DNA of 64,000 nucleotides from Poecilobothrus nobilitatus (GCA_947095535.1 OX352774.1:266697843-266761842); one strand, 5' to 3'. Shown: positions 36,491-47,965, numbered from the stretch's first letter. Numbers and translations are program-made. The notes: generated by a model not told the origin, from the sequence alone.

Positions 36491-38197
36491 TAAAAACTGA
36501 AGAGGAATACTTTAATAATTATTTAGAGAAAAAAAAAAATTTTAAATATGAATGTTGCAACAACAACTAAAAGCATATTCTTCCCAAAACAGTTATCTCG
36601 AAATGCATAGAAGAAAAAGAAAAAAGCTTGATAAAACAATGGATTACGTATATTTCAAAAATTTCCAGTGTATTGAAGTTCTTATTAAAAAAAAGAAATT
36701 AAAAAATCCCCATCCAACATTCATCTTCATGAACATCGTCAACATTATCAACATAACACGTCATTCCATTAACCATCAACCATCAAACAACAAATCAGCA
36801 TCACTATCATCACAAACACCATTAAAGATACCACCAAACAGGATTTAAATTAAGGATTCTATATTTGCTACTGATGTTGGTTTTTACTTGTGTTACTTCT
36901 AACATTTTTGTTGTTTTTTTTCTGGTTTTTAGTTATAGGCTTTTATGCAACCCCTAAGAGCAGCAACCACACTTTCTTTCTTTTGAAAAAAAAAATGTTA
37001 TTTTCATTAACTTTTCACATATATATACGTTGTATCTCTACTACAATCACTATCATTCCTACTATCATCACCATTATTTCAAACATCATCAACCATATCC
37101 ATATCCTTCACATAGTGAATGTTTAATTACCTAACCTCAAATAGCACTCAACTTTTGTATGCATATATTTAAATATGTTAACATGTGAACCTATTCCTAT
37201 ATACATATTAAATGTATGTATGTACATATATAAGAAATGTTGTCTCGTTACTTTTGTTATTTTTAATATATTTATATGTGTAGTATTTGTATATGCATTG
37301 TAAAGAAAAATAATCTTAAATTTCTTTAGTTTTGTTTTAAAAATAGGATCTTTGTCTAAATGTTATTTTAATCAATTAAACGAACAATGTTAAAATATGA
37401 TTTAAAATATAATACTTCAAAAACTCCGAATTTTATCATTCGATCTAATAAAGATATTTCTATTTCTATTCGCTTGTAGCTAAATCTTTTAAGATTCAAT
37501 ATTCTTTATTTTTTCAATATTTATTTTCTTTCAACATTCATTTATTAAATATTCATTATATGGAACTTACTAACAATTCAAAGACTGCTTCAAAATCTTC
37601 TTTTGAATAAACTTAAATGTTTAATTGTTTATTTCTATAACATTGATTTTTCCCAGCTATTTTCTTTCAAATATGCTAGTACAACATTAATTGCATTGTT
37701 TGATTTTATTTCGTACTTTACTGTATATGTATGTATTTACTGTATTTTTTTGTATACATTTTGAAATGTTACTAGCATTTCTAACCTTCAAGAGTAAAGT
37801 AATACTCATGAATCCAAATTAGAAAAGCAAGAAACCTCTTCTAAAACTACAAATTATTAACCTTTAAACACAACACAATTACACAACTTTTTCGTCAGAT
37901 AAAAAACAAAAATGAATTAATGGTTGATATATTTAAATGAGATGGCAATAAAAATATATCTTATATATTTTTAAGGTTTTTTTTTTTTAATTTTTGGTTT
38001 TTTTGAATTTATTTTATTTTTTATATAAATATCTTTTACAATCATAGAGGCTTAGCATGATTTGAAAATTGAAATTAAATTTACATTATTATATTATTAA
38101 TTATATAAAATTCTAAACTTATTGATTATTTTCTTTTCAGTTTTTATTTTGTTTTTTCTTCTTTTCTTCTTTTCTTCTTCCAATTGATTATATATTA
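36491..38197. other. AT-rich DNA without a gene; CAT/ATC-rich patches
   Basis: At 36720-36840 and 37035-37110 the sequence is rich in CATCA/CAACATC triplets (ATCATCACCATTATTTCAAA and similar). These keep frames open but give low-complexity peptides. A similar patch occurs near 60000-60180. No gene supported. Confidence 0.5.
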
Positions 38198-38458
38198 TCA
38201 CAGACTAAATAAAGTATAAAGACGATCAGTTTCATATAAAAATTTTTAGTTTTTTTTTTGGAGCCAGACTAAGCAGTTTATGGAGCTAGACTAAGTATTT
38301 TACAATATTTAAATTACAAAAATAGAAAATACAAAAGTATATTCTATAAATTTTTGTTTTTGGTATTTAAATATCTAAAATACTTAGTCTGGCTCCTAAA
38401 AAAAGACTTAAAATTTTTATATGAAACTGTTCGTATGTATAATATATTTAGTCTGTGA
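38198..38458. mobile_element. 261-bp MITE with about 90-bp inverted repeats, TA flanks
   Basis: The left arm starts TCACAGACTAAATA and continues CAGTTTCATATAAAAATTTT to GGAGCCAGACTAAG. The right arm is its complement, ending TATTTAGTCTGTGA. TA flanks both ends (38196-38197 and 38459-38460). Inside, GGAGCCAGACTAAGCAGTTT is followed by a near-duplicate GGAGCTAGACTAAGTATTTT. It is non-coding and probably Tc1/mariner-type by its TA flanks. Confidence 0.85.
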
Positions 38459-39114
38459 TATTAGATGTATAAGAAATAAAACTATATTAAGAAATATGGA
38501 TAAAAAATGAAAATCAAAGAACGATAAAAGCAAACGGGGAAAATAAAATATAATTTAAAAAGATAATTACTACAAAACTTGATCACACTTGCATTTATTT
38601 ATCTTCTTTTTTTTAATATAACAATCAATGCATATCGGTCTTAATTCGTAAAATCATCTGCTTATTAAAAACTGTTATACGCTGTATAGATGCATTTTCT
38701 GTTATAAATATAATTGAAAATTTTAAAACAAGTTCCAACAGGAGTTTCTTTCAGTTTTAAAAACTAGAACTAGTACACATTTTTTTAAATCAAATAACTC
38801 AAACCACAAATATATTATTTTCTCTTATAACTTCATGTGATCAATGGCGCCGTGCTTAAGTTGCTGACATTTAAGCTAAAAGATCTCTAGTTCAAACCCT
38901 GGTCATGTCATATCCAAATAAATACATAAACTACTTCATACATAAATTTAATAACATATACTATTTTTAATTTCTAACTAACTGACGTTTCTAACGCGGA
39001 AATACTCCATAAAACGGTGACGTGTCACAAGTTGCAGGGTCAAAAGTCCCTAGGGGACTTAATATAATATGATAATATGTATGGGCACTCTTCCATATAG
39101 GTCGCTCGAGCTTT
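38459..39114. other. AT-rich DNA without a gene
   Basis: Contains the SINE-like head at 38845-38900 and an imperfect palindrome AAGTCCCTAGGGGACTT at 39044-39060. No coding sequence seen. Confidence 0.5.
38845..38900 (+). repeat. tRNA-derived SINE-like head
   Basis: An A-box-like TGGCGCCGTGCTTAAG (38845-38860) and a B-box-like GTTCAAACCC (38890-38899) have roughly tRNA spacing. An A/T-rich tail with AAATAAATACATAAA follows. Stems do not close well, so it is a pseudogene or SINE head rather than a tRNA gene. The piece at 20785-20870 (minus) has the same order. Confidence 0.45.
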
Positions 39115-39205
39115 TAAAATGACGGTCATCACATAACGGTACTTTATGATGCCAAGGTTCCGAATATAATACTCATTAGTGACGGGTTTGCCATCTAGCG
39201 GCAGA
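39115..39205 (+). repeat. Repeat also present at 13262-13350 (inverted)
   Basis: Runs from CATCACATAACGGTACTTTA to CATCTAGCGG. Its right end is part of the outer inverted repeat arm 39183-39201. Confidence 0.6.
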
Positions 39206-39242
39206 TAACACAAATGCGAAACTGAAACAACAATTTTAATAA

Positions 39243-40237
39243 AAAAAACATTTTCATACTTTATTTCTCATACATTTATTTTGTCTTTAGAGTCTAATAC
39301 AATATCAAGTTGGATTTTTATAATTTATTTAGGGCCCACTTTTATAAGATTTTTATTGTTGAAACATAAATGTAAGAAAAAATAATTCGGTTGCGATTTT
39401 ATAGCTGGATTCAAAACCAGGATTGCCACTTTTTCCAGAATATTTATGTATATACTTATGAATATACCAGATTCTGAATCAGGAGAGATTTTGTAGTTAG
39501 TTTAAAACTATGATAGCAAATAAGGTTGCCGGTATTGCCGGTTTTTGATTAATATATTTATTTGTTTTATTATTTTTAATTTTTTGATGTATCTAAATAA
39601 CTTACATATTTATATATAAATATGCAAATACACGTAATTATGTACATATATTATAATTATATACTGAATAACGCCTAATCAGTAATAATAACATAACTAA
39701 ATCAATAATAATAATTTAGCACTTTTTCTTTCAGAAACACTTTTCATTATGACATTCCGCTAAATTCTGAATACAAGTATACATGTTTTGATACAAGTAC
39801 ATGTTTTGATACAATTTTTCTATGTATTTATTATATAAATGTTATCTAAAAATCTTTAATTAAACTAACTACAAAATTCCTCTTGGTTCAGGATCTGGTA
39901 TATTTATATGTATATATAAAATTCTGGAAAAACCGGCAATCCTGTTTTTAAATCCAACTCTAAGATCCCTCTTAATTCAGATTCTTATGTACACATATAT
40001 ATTTATAATTACATATATATAAATATTCTGGAAAAAGCGGATAAGTCTGATTTTATAACCAACTCTAAAGTCCCTCATCCTAAGTCGGAATTATATTTTT
40101 ACATACATATTTCAACGACAAAACTTTTAAAATTGAGGGGACATCCACCTCCAAACTCCTCCTAGACAAATTATCAAAACGCAACATGATATTGTATCCA
40201 ATAAATGTATGAGAAATAAAGTATGAAAATGTTTTTT
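39243..40237. mobile_element. Family W foldback element with repeat-filled arms
   Basis: Both ends carry the same 38 bp inverted (AAAAAACATTTTCATACTTT then ATTTCTCATACATTTATT; 39243-39280 and the complement of 40200-40237). Similarity continues inward about 200 bp with indels (CAATATCAAGTTG, TTTCAACGACA type). The right arm contains tandem units of about 90-100 bp with TTTTTAAATCCAACTCTAA and ATTCTGGAAAAAGCGG; the left arm has their complement (CCACTTTTTCCAGAATATTT). Long arms built of sub-repeats resemble Foldback-type elements. W units also occur at 48690-49015 and 53925-54245. Confidence 0.7.
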
Positions 40238-40240
40238 ACA

Positions 40241-41560
40241 CTCGTATGAACTATGTTCAAGGGTATAATAAATTTGCCATTACGTTTGTAACACCTTAAA
40301 GGAGTCGAGCTACCAAAGGTATGGATCGGCTCAGAATCGAATTCTGAGTCGATTAAGCCATGTACGTCTGTCCATCCGTCCGCACGATAACTGAAAAAAT
40401 AAACAAGCTAGGAGGCTGAAATTTTTTTTACATCACTTTTGCAAAATTGTTAGTTTTGCTATTTAAATTCAGCATTTTCGGTCCCCGGGTTCGAGTAGCT
40501 GCCATACAACTTCTTTCTTTATATGGAAATAACTCAGTATCTATTCAAGCTAGGTATATGAAATTTTGCAAATGATGATCAAGTTTTATGACAACAACTT
40601 CTGTAAAATTTGGTTGTGATGGTACGACAAGTTCGGGTAGCTGCCATATAACTTCTTTTTTTAAATGAAAATAAGTCAGTTTCTACTGAAGCTAAGAATC
40701 TGAAATTTAGTAAAGAGGTGTCGAGTTACATGCCAACAACTTTTGTAAAATTTTGTTGGTCTAGAGCAGCCGGTTCTGGCTTCTTGCACCTTTTACAAAT
40801 GATGATCAAGTTTTACGGCCACAACTTCTGTAAAATTTGGTTGTGCTGGTGCAACAGGTGAAAAGGTGTCGAGGTACATGCCAACAATTTTTGTAAAATT
40901 TGGTTGGCCTAAAGTTACCGGTTCAGGCTTCTTGCACCTCTTGGAACTTAATGAAGCTAGGCGCTGAAATCTTACAAATGATGATACAGTTTTATGGCAA
41001 CAACTTCTGTAAAATTTGGTTCTGCTGGTGCAACAAGTTCGGGTAGCTGCCATACAACTTTTCGTTTTGAATGAAAATAACTCAGTGTTCGTCCGCACGA
41101 TAACTCAAAAAATAAAGGAGCTAACAGGCTGAAATTTTTTTTACGTCACTTTTGCAAAATTGTTAGTTTGCTATTTAAATCCAGCATTTTCGATCGGGTA
41201 GCTGCTATACAACTTCTCTTTTTAAATGAATATAACTCAGTGTCTATTGAAGCTAGCTATCTGAAATTTAGTGAAATGGTGTCGAGTTACATGCCAAAAA
41301 CTTTTGTAAAATTTGATTAGTCTAAAGCAGCCGGTTCAGGCTTCTTTCATTTCTTGGAACTAAATGAAAGTAGGTGCAATCGATTCGGGTAGCTGTTATA
41401 CAACTCCACAATTTACATAAATATATCTCTGTAGTTAACGTCGGTACTAAAACATCTGAATGTTTTAAAAGATGATCAAGTTTTATAGAAACAGGATATA
41501 TTACGTTCATACGGGTATCCCAGAGTTGACACAGTCTACTCTACTGCACTCTTCCTCGTT
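40241..41560 (-). mobile_element. Family Y copy 2, both ends present (about 1.3 kb)
   Basis: The left edge is the complement of the Y 3' end (CTATGTTCAAGGGTATAATA, TTTGCCATTACGTTTGTAAC), then GGATCGGCTCAGAATCGAAT and the tract GTCTGTCCATCCGTCCG (40367-40383). The body is a chain of alternating units of about 110-120 bp: AACTTCTGTAAAATTTGGTT at about 40588, 40820 and 41001, and AACTTTTGTAAAATT types at about 40737, 40885 and 41297. The right edge is the complement of AACGAGGAAGAGTGCAGTAG. The long open frame at 40793-41098 only reflects repeat units whose lengths keep phase; no protein is claimed. Confidence 0.75.
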
Positions 41561-41772
41561 TTTATTAAAATTGTTGTTTCAGTTTCGCATTTGTGTCCTT
41601 TGCTTGGGCTATTTGCCAATATATATCATATTTATTATATACCGTTGAAAAGAGTCTACTCTACTGCACTCTTCCTCGTTTTTATTAAAATTGTTGTTTC
41701 AGTTTCGCTTTTGTGTCCTCTGCTTGGGCTATTTGCCAATATATATCATATTTATTATATACCGTTGAAAAG
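41533..41772. repeat. 120-bp tandem duplication
   Basis: Copy 1 (41533-41652) and copy 2 (41653-41772) begin AGTCTACTCTACTGCACTCT and differ at only two positions (GCAT/GCTT and CCTTTG/CCTCTG). The unit contains the Y terminus plus the sequence beyond it (TTGCCAATATATATCATATT), so the duplication followed insertion of Y copy 2 and is recent. Confidence 0.95.
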
Positions 41773-41805
41773 AGTGTGAGGAGTACTAACGGTATAATTA
41801 TAAAT

Positions 41806-42062
41806 ATAGGGTGTCTTTAAAATTTTCACATGTATAGTGATTTTTTTTTTAAAGTTGGAATTCTTTTTTTAAATTCCCACTTTGAACTGCAATATCTCAG
41901 AATCGATAGTACCGATTAAGATATAGCAAGATGTATATTAATGATAGTATTATGCTCTACAATATTGTAGAAAATGCTTCCAGTTTATTCTCTTATGAGG
42001 AAAATATAACGGTTTAATTAAAATAGTACAAAATGTCAAGAAAATGTTGCAATACATTTTTC
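41806..42062 (+). repeat. Interspersed repeat related to 14230-14580
   Basis: Starts near TAGGGTGTCTTTAAAATTTT. It contains AACTGCAATATCTCAGAATC (about 41886) and GAGGAAAATATAACGGTTTA (about 41998), in the same order as at 14413-14545. Confidence 0.5.
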
Positions 42063-42083
42063 CACCGCTAGATGGCAAACCCG

Positions 42084-43349
42084 GATTGTGTCTAAACGGA
42101 TTGAATTAAAAATTTGTACAAATGTTCTTCTTAGCCTTGGGGGTCTACCAAAAAAATGTAGTTGCAATATATTAACAGAGTTCGACCCGGCGGGCTTCCA
42201 AAAAAATTTTGTTTCTGATTTTTGTCCAATTTTGTATGGTGGTTTTATAGTCTGAAAAAAAACATGTGACAAATTTTTATGAAGTTCCGGTAACCCATTT
42301 GGGCACGAAAGCCGAACGAAGTTTATTAAATTTTTTTGTTGTTCTGCTTAAATGGTTTATCAAGTGATTTAAACATTTTCAAAATTGTTGCTCTTATAAT
42401 ACCAATATCGAACAAACTTTTCAAATTTTTTTAATAATTTCTAAAAGTGTTACAAGACGAATATCAGTATTCTATATTTTATATTCTAAAAATAAAATTT
42501 AAAAGTGTTACGAGAGGAATATCTCTATAGATATGTATTAATCCATACATCAGTTACAGAAAAAAATTTTCATAAAACATTTTAAAATATTTTATATCAA
42601 AGCCTAAATATCTTACAAGCCGGATCGGAATACTCAATTTATTTTGTACACAAATAACCTTTTTTTAAGTTTTCGTTGAATGTTCCGGCTTGTAAGTGTA
42701 AAGGCGTTGTTATAAATATCGTGCATTAAAATACCTTTTTTTTTGTTCATGTAGTTGTATCGTCTTAATTAAATGTTTGTAAAGATATGGTAAGTTGTTT
42801 AACCCCTTTGTGCGGAATGATTTTTCTTTTAAAAAATACCTTCTTATTTTTAAAATTTTTAAATTCTGTTTTTTAATATGACTAATATGTAGCTAACTTA
42901 TTCAATATCAAAAGATACTTTTAAGCATTCTGCTATCTGGAAAGAATTACATATCTATCTATAGTCATAAAGGCTGGTTTTCATGAGAAATTTCATGGAT
43001 ATTGTCGCAACTTTAGAAAGAGAAAAATATAGTGCACTACAAGTGGGAAAGAGCGAGAAAATAAATTATATTATTAAAAAATATTGCAGCAACACTTTGA
43101 CAGTTAAAATTGTACATAACCTAATTTATTAATGTTTATATTCATATTTAGTTAAAAATTTAAAATTTTTTATTTATAAAGTTGTTAAAAATAATATACA
43201 TAATTTATTAATAATATTTTTATACCGATTATATAGTCATTTTAATATAGTTTCTCACTAAAAAAGAAAATTTGAATATTTGTTTATTTTTTTGACACTT
43301 CAAAATTTAAATGCCATGGTATATAGTTACTTTATGATAATACAATACA
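42084..43349. other. Unassigned, mostly AT-rich DNA
   Basis: The part 42084-42340 is less AT-rich (CGACCCGGCGGGCTTCC, GTAACCCATTTGGGCACGAA) but no frame or repeat was recognised. At about 42450-42530 AGTGTTACAAGACGAATATC recurs as AGTGTTACGAGAGGAATATC. Confidence 0.4.
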
Positions 43350-43620
43350 CAAGATGTTGGCGAGACCTTGCCAACATGTAATAAAAACCACTCACACTGA
43401 ATGTAAACTAAATTGGCAATGATGATATTTCTGTATATTTATTTAATAATTTAAAATTTTATTATCAGAGACACAAATCTTCGACTAAAAGTATTATCAG
43501 AGACACAAAATTTGCATTAAGAGTAAAATTTTAAGTTTTTTAATTTTTAAAAACTACTTTCGATACAAATTTAAAGCAAATTTTTAGTTTTTAAATTTGA
43601 CCGCCACATTCCTTATGAAC
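43350..43620 (-). repeat. Family U repeat, copy 2 (inverted)
   Basis: Complement of the 16571-16770 repeat: TTGGCGAGACCTTGCCAA (43357-43374), GGCAATGATGATATTTC, AGCAAATTTTTAGTTTTTA and TTTGACCGCCACA in matching order. It carries two tandem ATTATCAGAGACACAAA blocks (about 43460 and 43493) not seen in copy 1. Confidence 0.65.
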
Positions 43621-45654
43621 TGGTCGCAGCGATAAATTAAAAATAAATGATTCTTTGTTTTGCAAAAAAATAAAAATATTCTTAATTAAATTAAAAGGCC
43701 TGAAAGTGAAAAGGGCACAGTTTATAGTAAGCCTTATATTTATAAGAAAAAAAAAATAATAGGCCGATTTTATTCTTCATTTAGTTTTCACTATTATAAA
43801 AGCTGGTAAAAGCTTCGCAACATACTTTAAAGTAGTTTTGTTTATTTAGGTTGAAAATTTGATTTTTAAGCTGAATTTTTGATATAACATAAAATATTGA
43901 ATTTTTATTATTAATATAAAATTCGGCAGACTTAGATAATTATATTTCATAACGAAGTCAGAAACTTACTAAATATTATAGAAACAGATATTTTTCTTAA
44001 AAAAAAAGAAAAAAATAACATAGAAAATACTATTTTAGAAGCCTTCTCTCAAAATAGATACATAATTTTGTACTAATTTATTATTAGATCATTAAATTAA
44101 AAAGTTGTCGAAAACGACCATCACAAAAAAAAGCGCCTGAAGATTTATGAAATTTCATTATCAGAGACATGAATCTTTTATTAAATATACCAAAGACCTC
44201 TTCCAAAGTACCTTTAAATAAAATAAATTCAGCAAATTTTTTTCAATCAAAAAAAAATAAACGCAAAAAACTTAGAAACTTAGTTTTGTGAAATAAAGTT
44301 AAAATTTTTGATATATGTACCTACCTAATGTAGAAAAATTAAAAACTTTATTTTAATATAAAATTCGGCATATTTAGATAAATATTATGTCATTACGAAA
44401 ACACTAAAATGATAGAAATATTTTTGCAAAAAAAAAATAACACTAATTATTTAATATGTGTCCAAGTGTCATATTCTTTTAAATTGTAAAAACACGGCGG
44501 CAACCGGTGGTGGTGGACCAATTTCGGGTCGAAAATTTCGCGGCGAAAACTGCAGTTTTTTATTAACATAATTTTTTTTTTAAAACTAAAGAAAAATAGA
44601 GAGTAAAATTATAAAAAATATTAAAATTATTTCGATTATTGGGATTGTTTTAAATGTAACAAAAAAAAAAAGTTGTAGCGGTTGAAGAGGGAATTCAAAT
44701 TTCATAGCAAATGAAGATCGGAACAAGATTGTTTCTTCGTAAAATATTATATGGAAATAAAAGAAAAGAATGAAGAACATTTTTTGAAACTAACAATTGA
44801 ATGAATGTGTCTTCATATAATTTACTATTTTCCTTATTACTTCTTCAATTAATTTTTCTTTAAATGACATATTATTATCTTAACCTATCTACAAATCGAA
44901 TGTTAAAAAAATGGCATTAAAAATTGTTTTTAAATTTTAATGTCACATCACAATATAACTACATATATTGATTTCGCCGCTACAAAATTGTAAAACATAA
45001 ATTTTTTAGCCGGGTAAAAAAATCGCCGGTTTTTATTGTGCACTTTATACATGTGTTTGAAACAGTTTTTGATATATCGTCTAGAACTTTTACCTTGAAT
45101 GTGTTTTTAGCTTGGACCATTTTTTCTCAATGATTAAGAAACTTTCAAAAATTACCGCCACGTAAAAAGGGCGAGAAAAATTAATAAACTGTACCTAATA
45201 ATTAAAATAAATTAATAAAATTTTTTTATTTTATGTGTTTAGATTTGTTAATATATTTTTTTCTATTACATTAAGTTTTTTTTGATGATATAAAAATGAA
45301 ATTTTTAGGAAGTTTATTAAAAGAGTCAGTATGATAAAGTAAATGTTTTTGCATCTATAGAAATTGTGCTATTGCACAGAAGATTTTCTAGTCAATTAAA
45401 TTAAAAAGCATATTCACATTTCTGTACAGTATTTAATCATAAATGAGTACATACTTATTTAAAGGACAGAAAGCCTTACATTCTTATCCATATACAGTTT
45501 TTACACATATTTTTAGCATATATCAATTTGAAAACGTTATTACTTATTAGAAAAACTTAACGTAAAAAAATGCTGATTGATTTATAAAAGTAAAAAACAG
45601 TCCTGTATTTTTTATATTAAAAATATATTAAACAGAACCTGAAATGAATGCATT
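43621..45654. other. AT-rich DNA with a diverged direct repeat
   Basis: TTAATATAAAATTCGGCAGA (about 43910) and TTAATATAAAATTCGGCATA (about 44352), with about 100 bp of surrounding similarity, suggest a duplicated unit. A GC-richer spot at 44490-44560 (CGGCGGCAACCGGTGGTGGT) shows no frame. No gene. Confidence 0.45.
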
Positions 45655-45790
45655 TAAAAAGAAGTTTTTTCAAAATTTGAAGAGCTGTAGGAATTATAAC
45701 GGTGATGCTATACATAAAAAAGTTGTTCTACTACATTGCTTTTTTAAGAGACATATGTAGAGAGTACAAATCCTTCCTGTTCTCAAATCT
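45655..45790 (+). repeat. Family X fragment
   Basis: Contains GAAGAGCTGTAGGAATTATA, AAAAAAGTTGTTCTACTACA and AAGAGACATATGTAGAGAG, paralleling the GAGGGGCTGTAGCTCCGTAA segment of X at 47735-47830. Ends not defined. Confidence 0.45.
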
Positions 45791-46559
45791 TTTATTTAGA
45801 AGGAACGGCTCTCACTTGATACCTATATATATATTTGGTAGTATGTATGTAATATAAAGAAAATAAATAATATTAAGATATATACACATAAATTATTAAT
45901 AGTATTTAACCTATAATGGAGCCGATGCTTTTCGATTTGATTTGATTTTATTTGAAATATTAAAAATAAACAAATAAATTTCGTCAGGAACTTTCATTTT
46001 CTTTATTTAAGTAGTAAAAATTTCTTTCATTGAAATTTATTTTATAATAACAAAATTAAATTTATGCAAAATTTGAAAATAACCAAATAAAATATAAAAG
46101 TTTTCATACTCCTTTGAACTGTTAAAATTCATCGACATAAAATAAAATCGACATTTTTTAAGGGTATTTGATTTTAAAAACAAAAATTAATTAACCGCTA
46201 AAAATAACATTTAGTTGCATAACATATTCTATAACTTAACGTTATATATCGTATATATAAAAATACACATATACATTTATATAAAAAATACAACTATATA
46301 AAATACACGTAGACTGTACACAAAACGACCTCTCAACTTAAAAAATAAAATTTTCAACTGAAATTTGTTATACTTCGTTAACTTAAAATTCTATATTTAA
46401 ATTTTAAATACATATACATATATAGAAGTATGTATATATGTTTATACTTGCATGTTTTTTTTTAATTTTCTAATTAGTTCATTGGGTTCGTCCATATGTA
46501 GTTATAATTCAAGTTCTACTGAGTATTGGAAACGTTAACGACAGCAAAGAATTTTTATA

Positions 46560-46740
46560 CTTTATACGTTAAAGTAAAACTAATTTATTTTTATGCAATT
46601 TACTATTTAAATTTACTGATCTGCAAAAGCAAAATCTTACATTGAAGAGCTGTAATTTAAAAATTTGAAATTGTAAGATGTGTAAGATTATTATTTAAGA
46701 TCCTTTAAAAGCCTTTGTTTTACGTACTACCTTGTTTTAG
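46560..46740 (-). repeat. Family X fragment, 5' end
   Basis: The right edge (AAGCCTTTGTTTTACGTACT, ACCTTGTTTT) is a degraded complement of the X start. TTACATTGAAGAGCTGTAAT lies inside. No (GTCY)n tract is left. Confidence 0.4.
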
Positions 46741-47518
46741 AATTTAAATTTTATATTATATATGTATAAATATATAATACAAATATATAAAAATATAAAT
46801 ATACATAAATATATAAATATGTATAAATATATAATATACATAAATAATTATTTATAGAAAATATTTTATTGGTCAAATATTCATTCCCGTAATACTACTA
46901 ACAAGTATTTACGCTAAATATTTGTTTTTTCATTTCATCATACATTTTTTAACTTCTCTGACTTCTATAAAGGTATTTATTTTATTCTATTCAGTTGTTG
47001 GAAATTAATTACCTACATAGATACATATATAAATACCTATTTAATTATATTTTTTGTTAGCTTTTGTTCTAATATGTTTTTGACAGCTCTTTACATTTTA
47101 GAAGACTTTCTTATTGACTAATGGAAATTTTAAGTTTTGAGTTAAAATGACCCTAAGCTACGTATTTATAATTAGAAAAAAAAATACAGTATATTTATTT
47201 TTTCCAAATTTAATTACATTCGTATAAAAGTTCTTAGAAAACATAATAGAAATCTGTAAAAATATGTATGTATACTTATTTATTTAATTCCAAAAAATTA
47301 TGGACTTGATCGTAAAATACTTTTTACTTTTATCTTTATTCTTTTCAATAACTCAGTATAACAGTTTTGCCTATTACTTATTGTATAATCTAATTATATA
47401 AATTAAAAGTACTGCACTTAATACTCTATTTCAGAATTAAAGTATGTTAAATATGTTAAAAGTGTATACAAAAGAAAATATTTCTAAAGACACATACATA
47501 TTTTTGAAAAATAGAATA
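46741..47518. other. AT-rich DNA without a gene
   Basis: Repeated ATATAAATATACATAAATAT motifs at 46750-46860, then A/T-rich sequence. Nothing coding recognised. Confidence 0.55.
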
Positions 47519-47965
47519 AACAAGGCAGAATGCAAATCAACGGTTTTCAAAGGCACACATTTCCAAAAAAATAGACAAACTATTTAGAACTGTGACTTGC
47601 ATCAAAAATTTTCTGAATTTCAAGTTCCTAACTAAAAGCGTGCCGGAATTATGAAGCAAGAAAAATTATGTGAAAATTGGCTTTCACATAACGGTAAATG
47701 TAAATTTTAAATTTAATAAAATAGATCTTTTTAAAAGTTTGAGGGGCTGTAGCTCCGTAATGAATGGGGCTACATGAAAAAGTTGTTTTTTACAAAATTA
47801 ATTTTTTTATGAGACCTACCCATGGTTAAAATATCATTTCTTTACGGTGTAAAAGTTTTCTAAACAGGCGGACGGACGGACAGAGTGAACCTAATAGATA
47901 CATTTTTTCAAATTTTTTTTGGAAATGTGCAAAAAAATATTGTAGAACTGTGACTACTTTTGCAT
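47519..47965 (+). mobile_element. Family X copy 2, short form
   Basis: Starts AACAAGGCAGAATGCAAATC AACGG. It has CGTGCCGGAATTATG and TTCACATAACGGTAAATGTA, then GAGGGGCTGTAGCTCCGTAA, an inverse (GTCY) tract GGCGGACGGACGGACAGAG (47867-47885) and TTTTTGGAAATGTGC. It contains one copy of the module that is doubled in X copy 1. Confidence 0.65.

Larger units (their letters stand above)
39183..42083. repeat. Nested inverted-repeat block of about 2.9 kb
   Basis: Two perfect inverted repeats share this span. CGGGTTTGCCATCTAGCGG (39183-39201) matches the complement of 42065-42083, and the 38-bp 39208-39245 matches the complement of 41559-41596 (core GCGAAACTGAAACAACAA). On the left the arms are 6 bp apart; on the right they are separated by 468 bp that hold a 120-bp tandem duplication. 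Between the arms lie the W foldback and a whole Y element. The arrangement suggests one ancient long inverted repeat invaded by other elements. Confidence 0.75.

Noticed and set aside
36552..37126. Two plus-strand frames of 98 and 78 codons
   Set aside because: Low-complexity, caused by CAT/ATC-rich sequence; no family resemblance and no splice context.
38845..38915. Functional tRNA gene
   Set aside because: A and B boxes are present but the acceptor and T stems do not pair properly.
40793..41098. 101-codon minus-strand frame as a cysteine-rich protein
   Set aside because: It lies wholly within Y minisatellite units, and most other Y copies are broken.
41591..41779. 62-codon frame with an internally repeated peptide
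   Set aside because: Produced by the 120-bp tandem duplication (length divisible by three).
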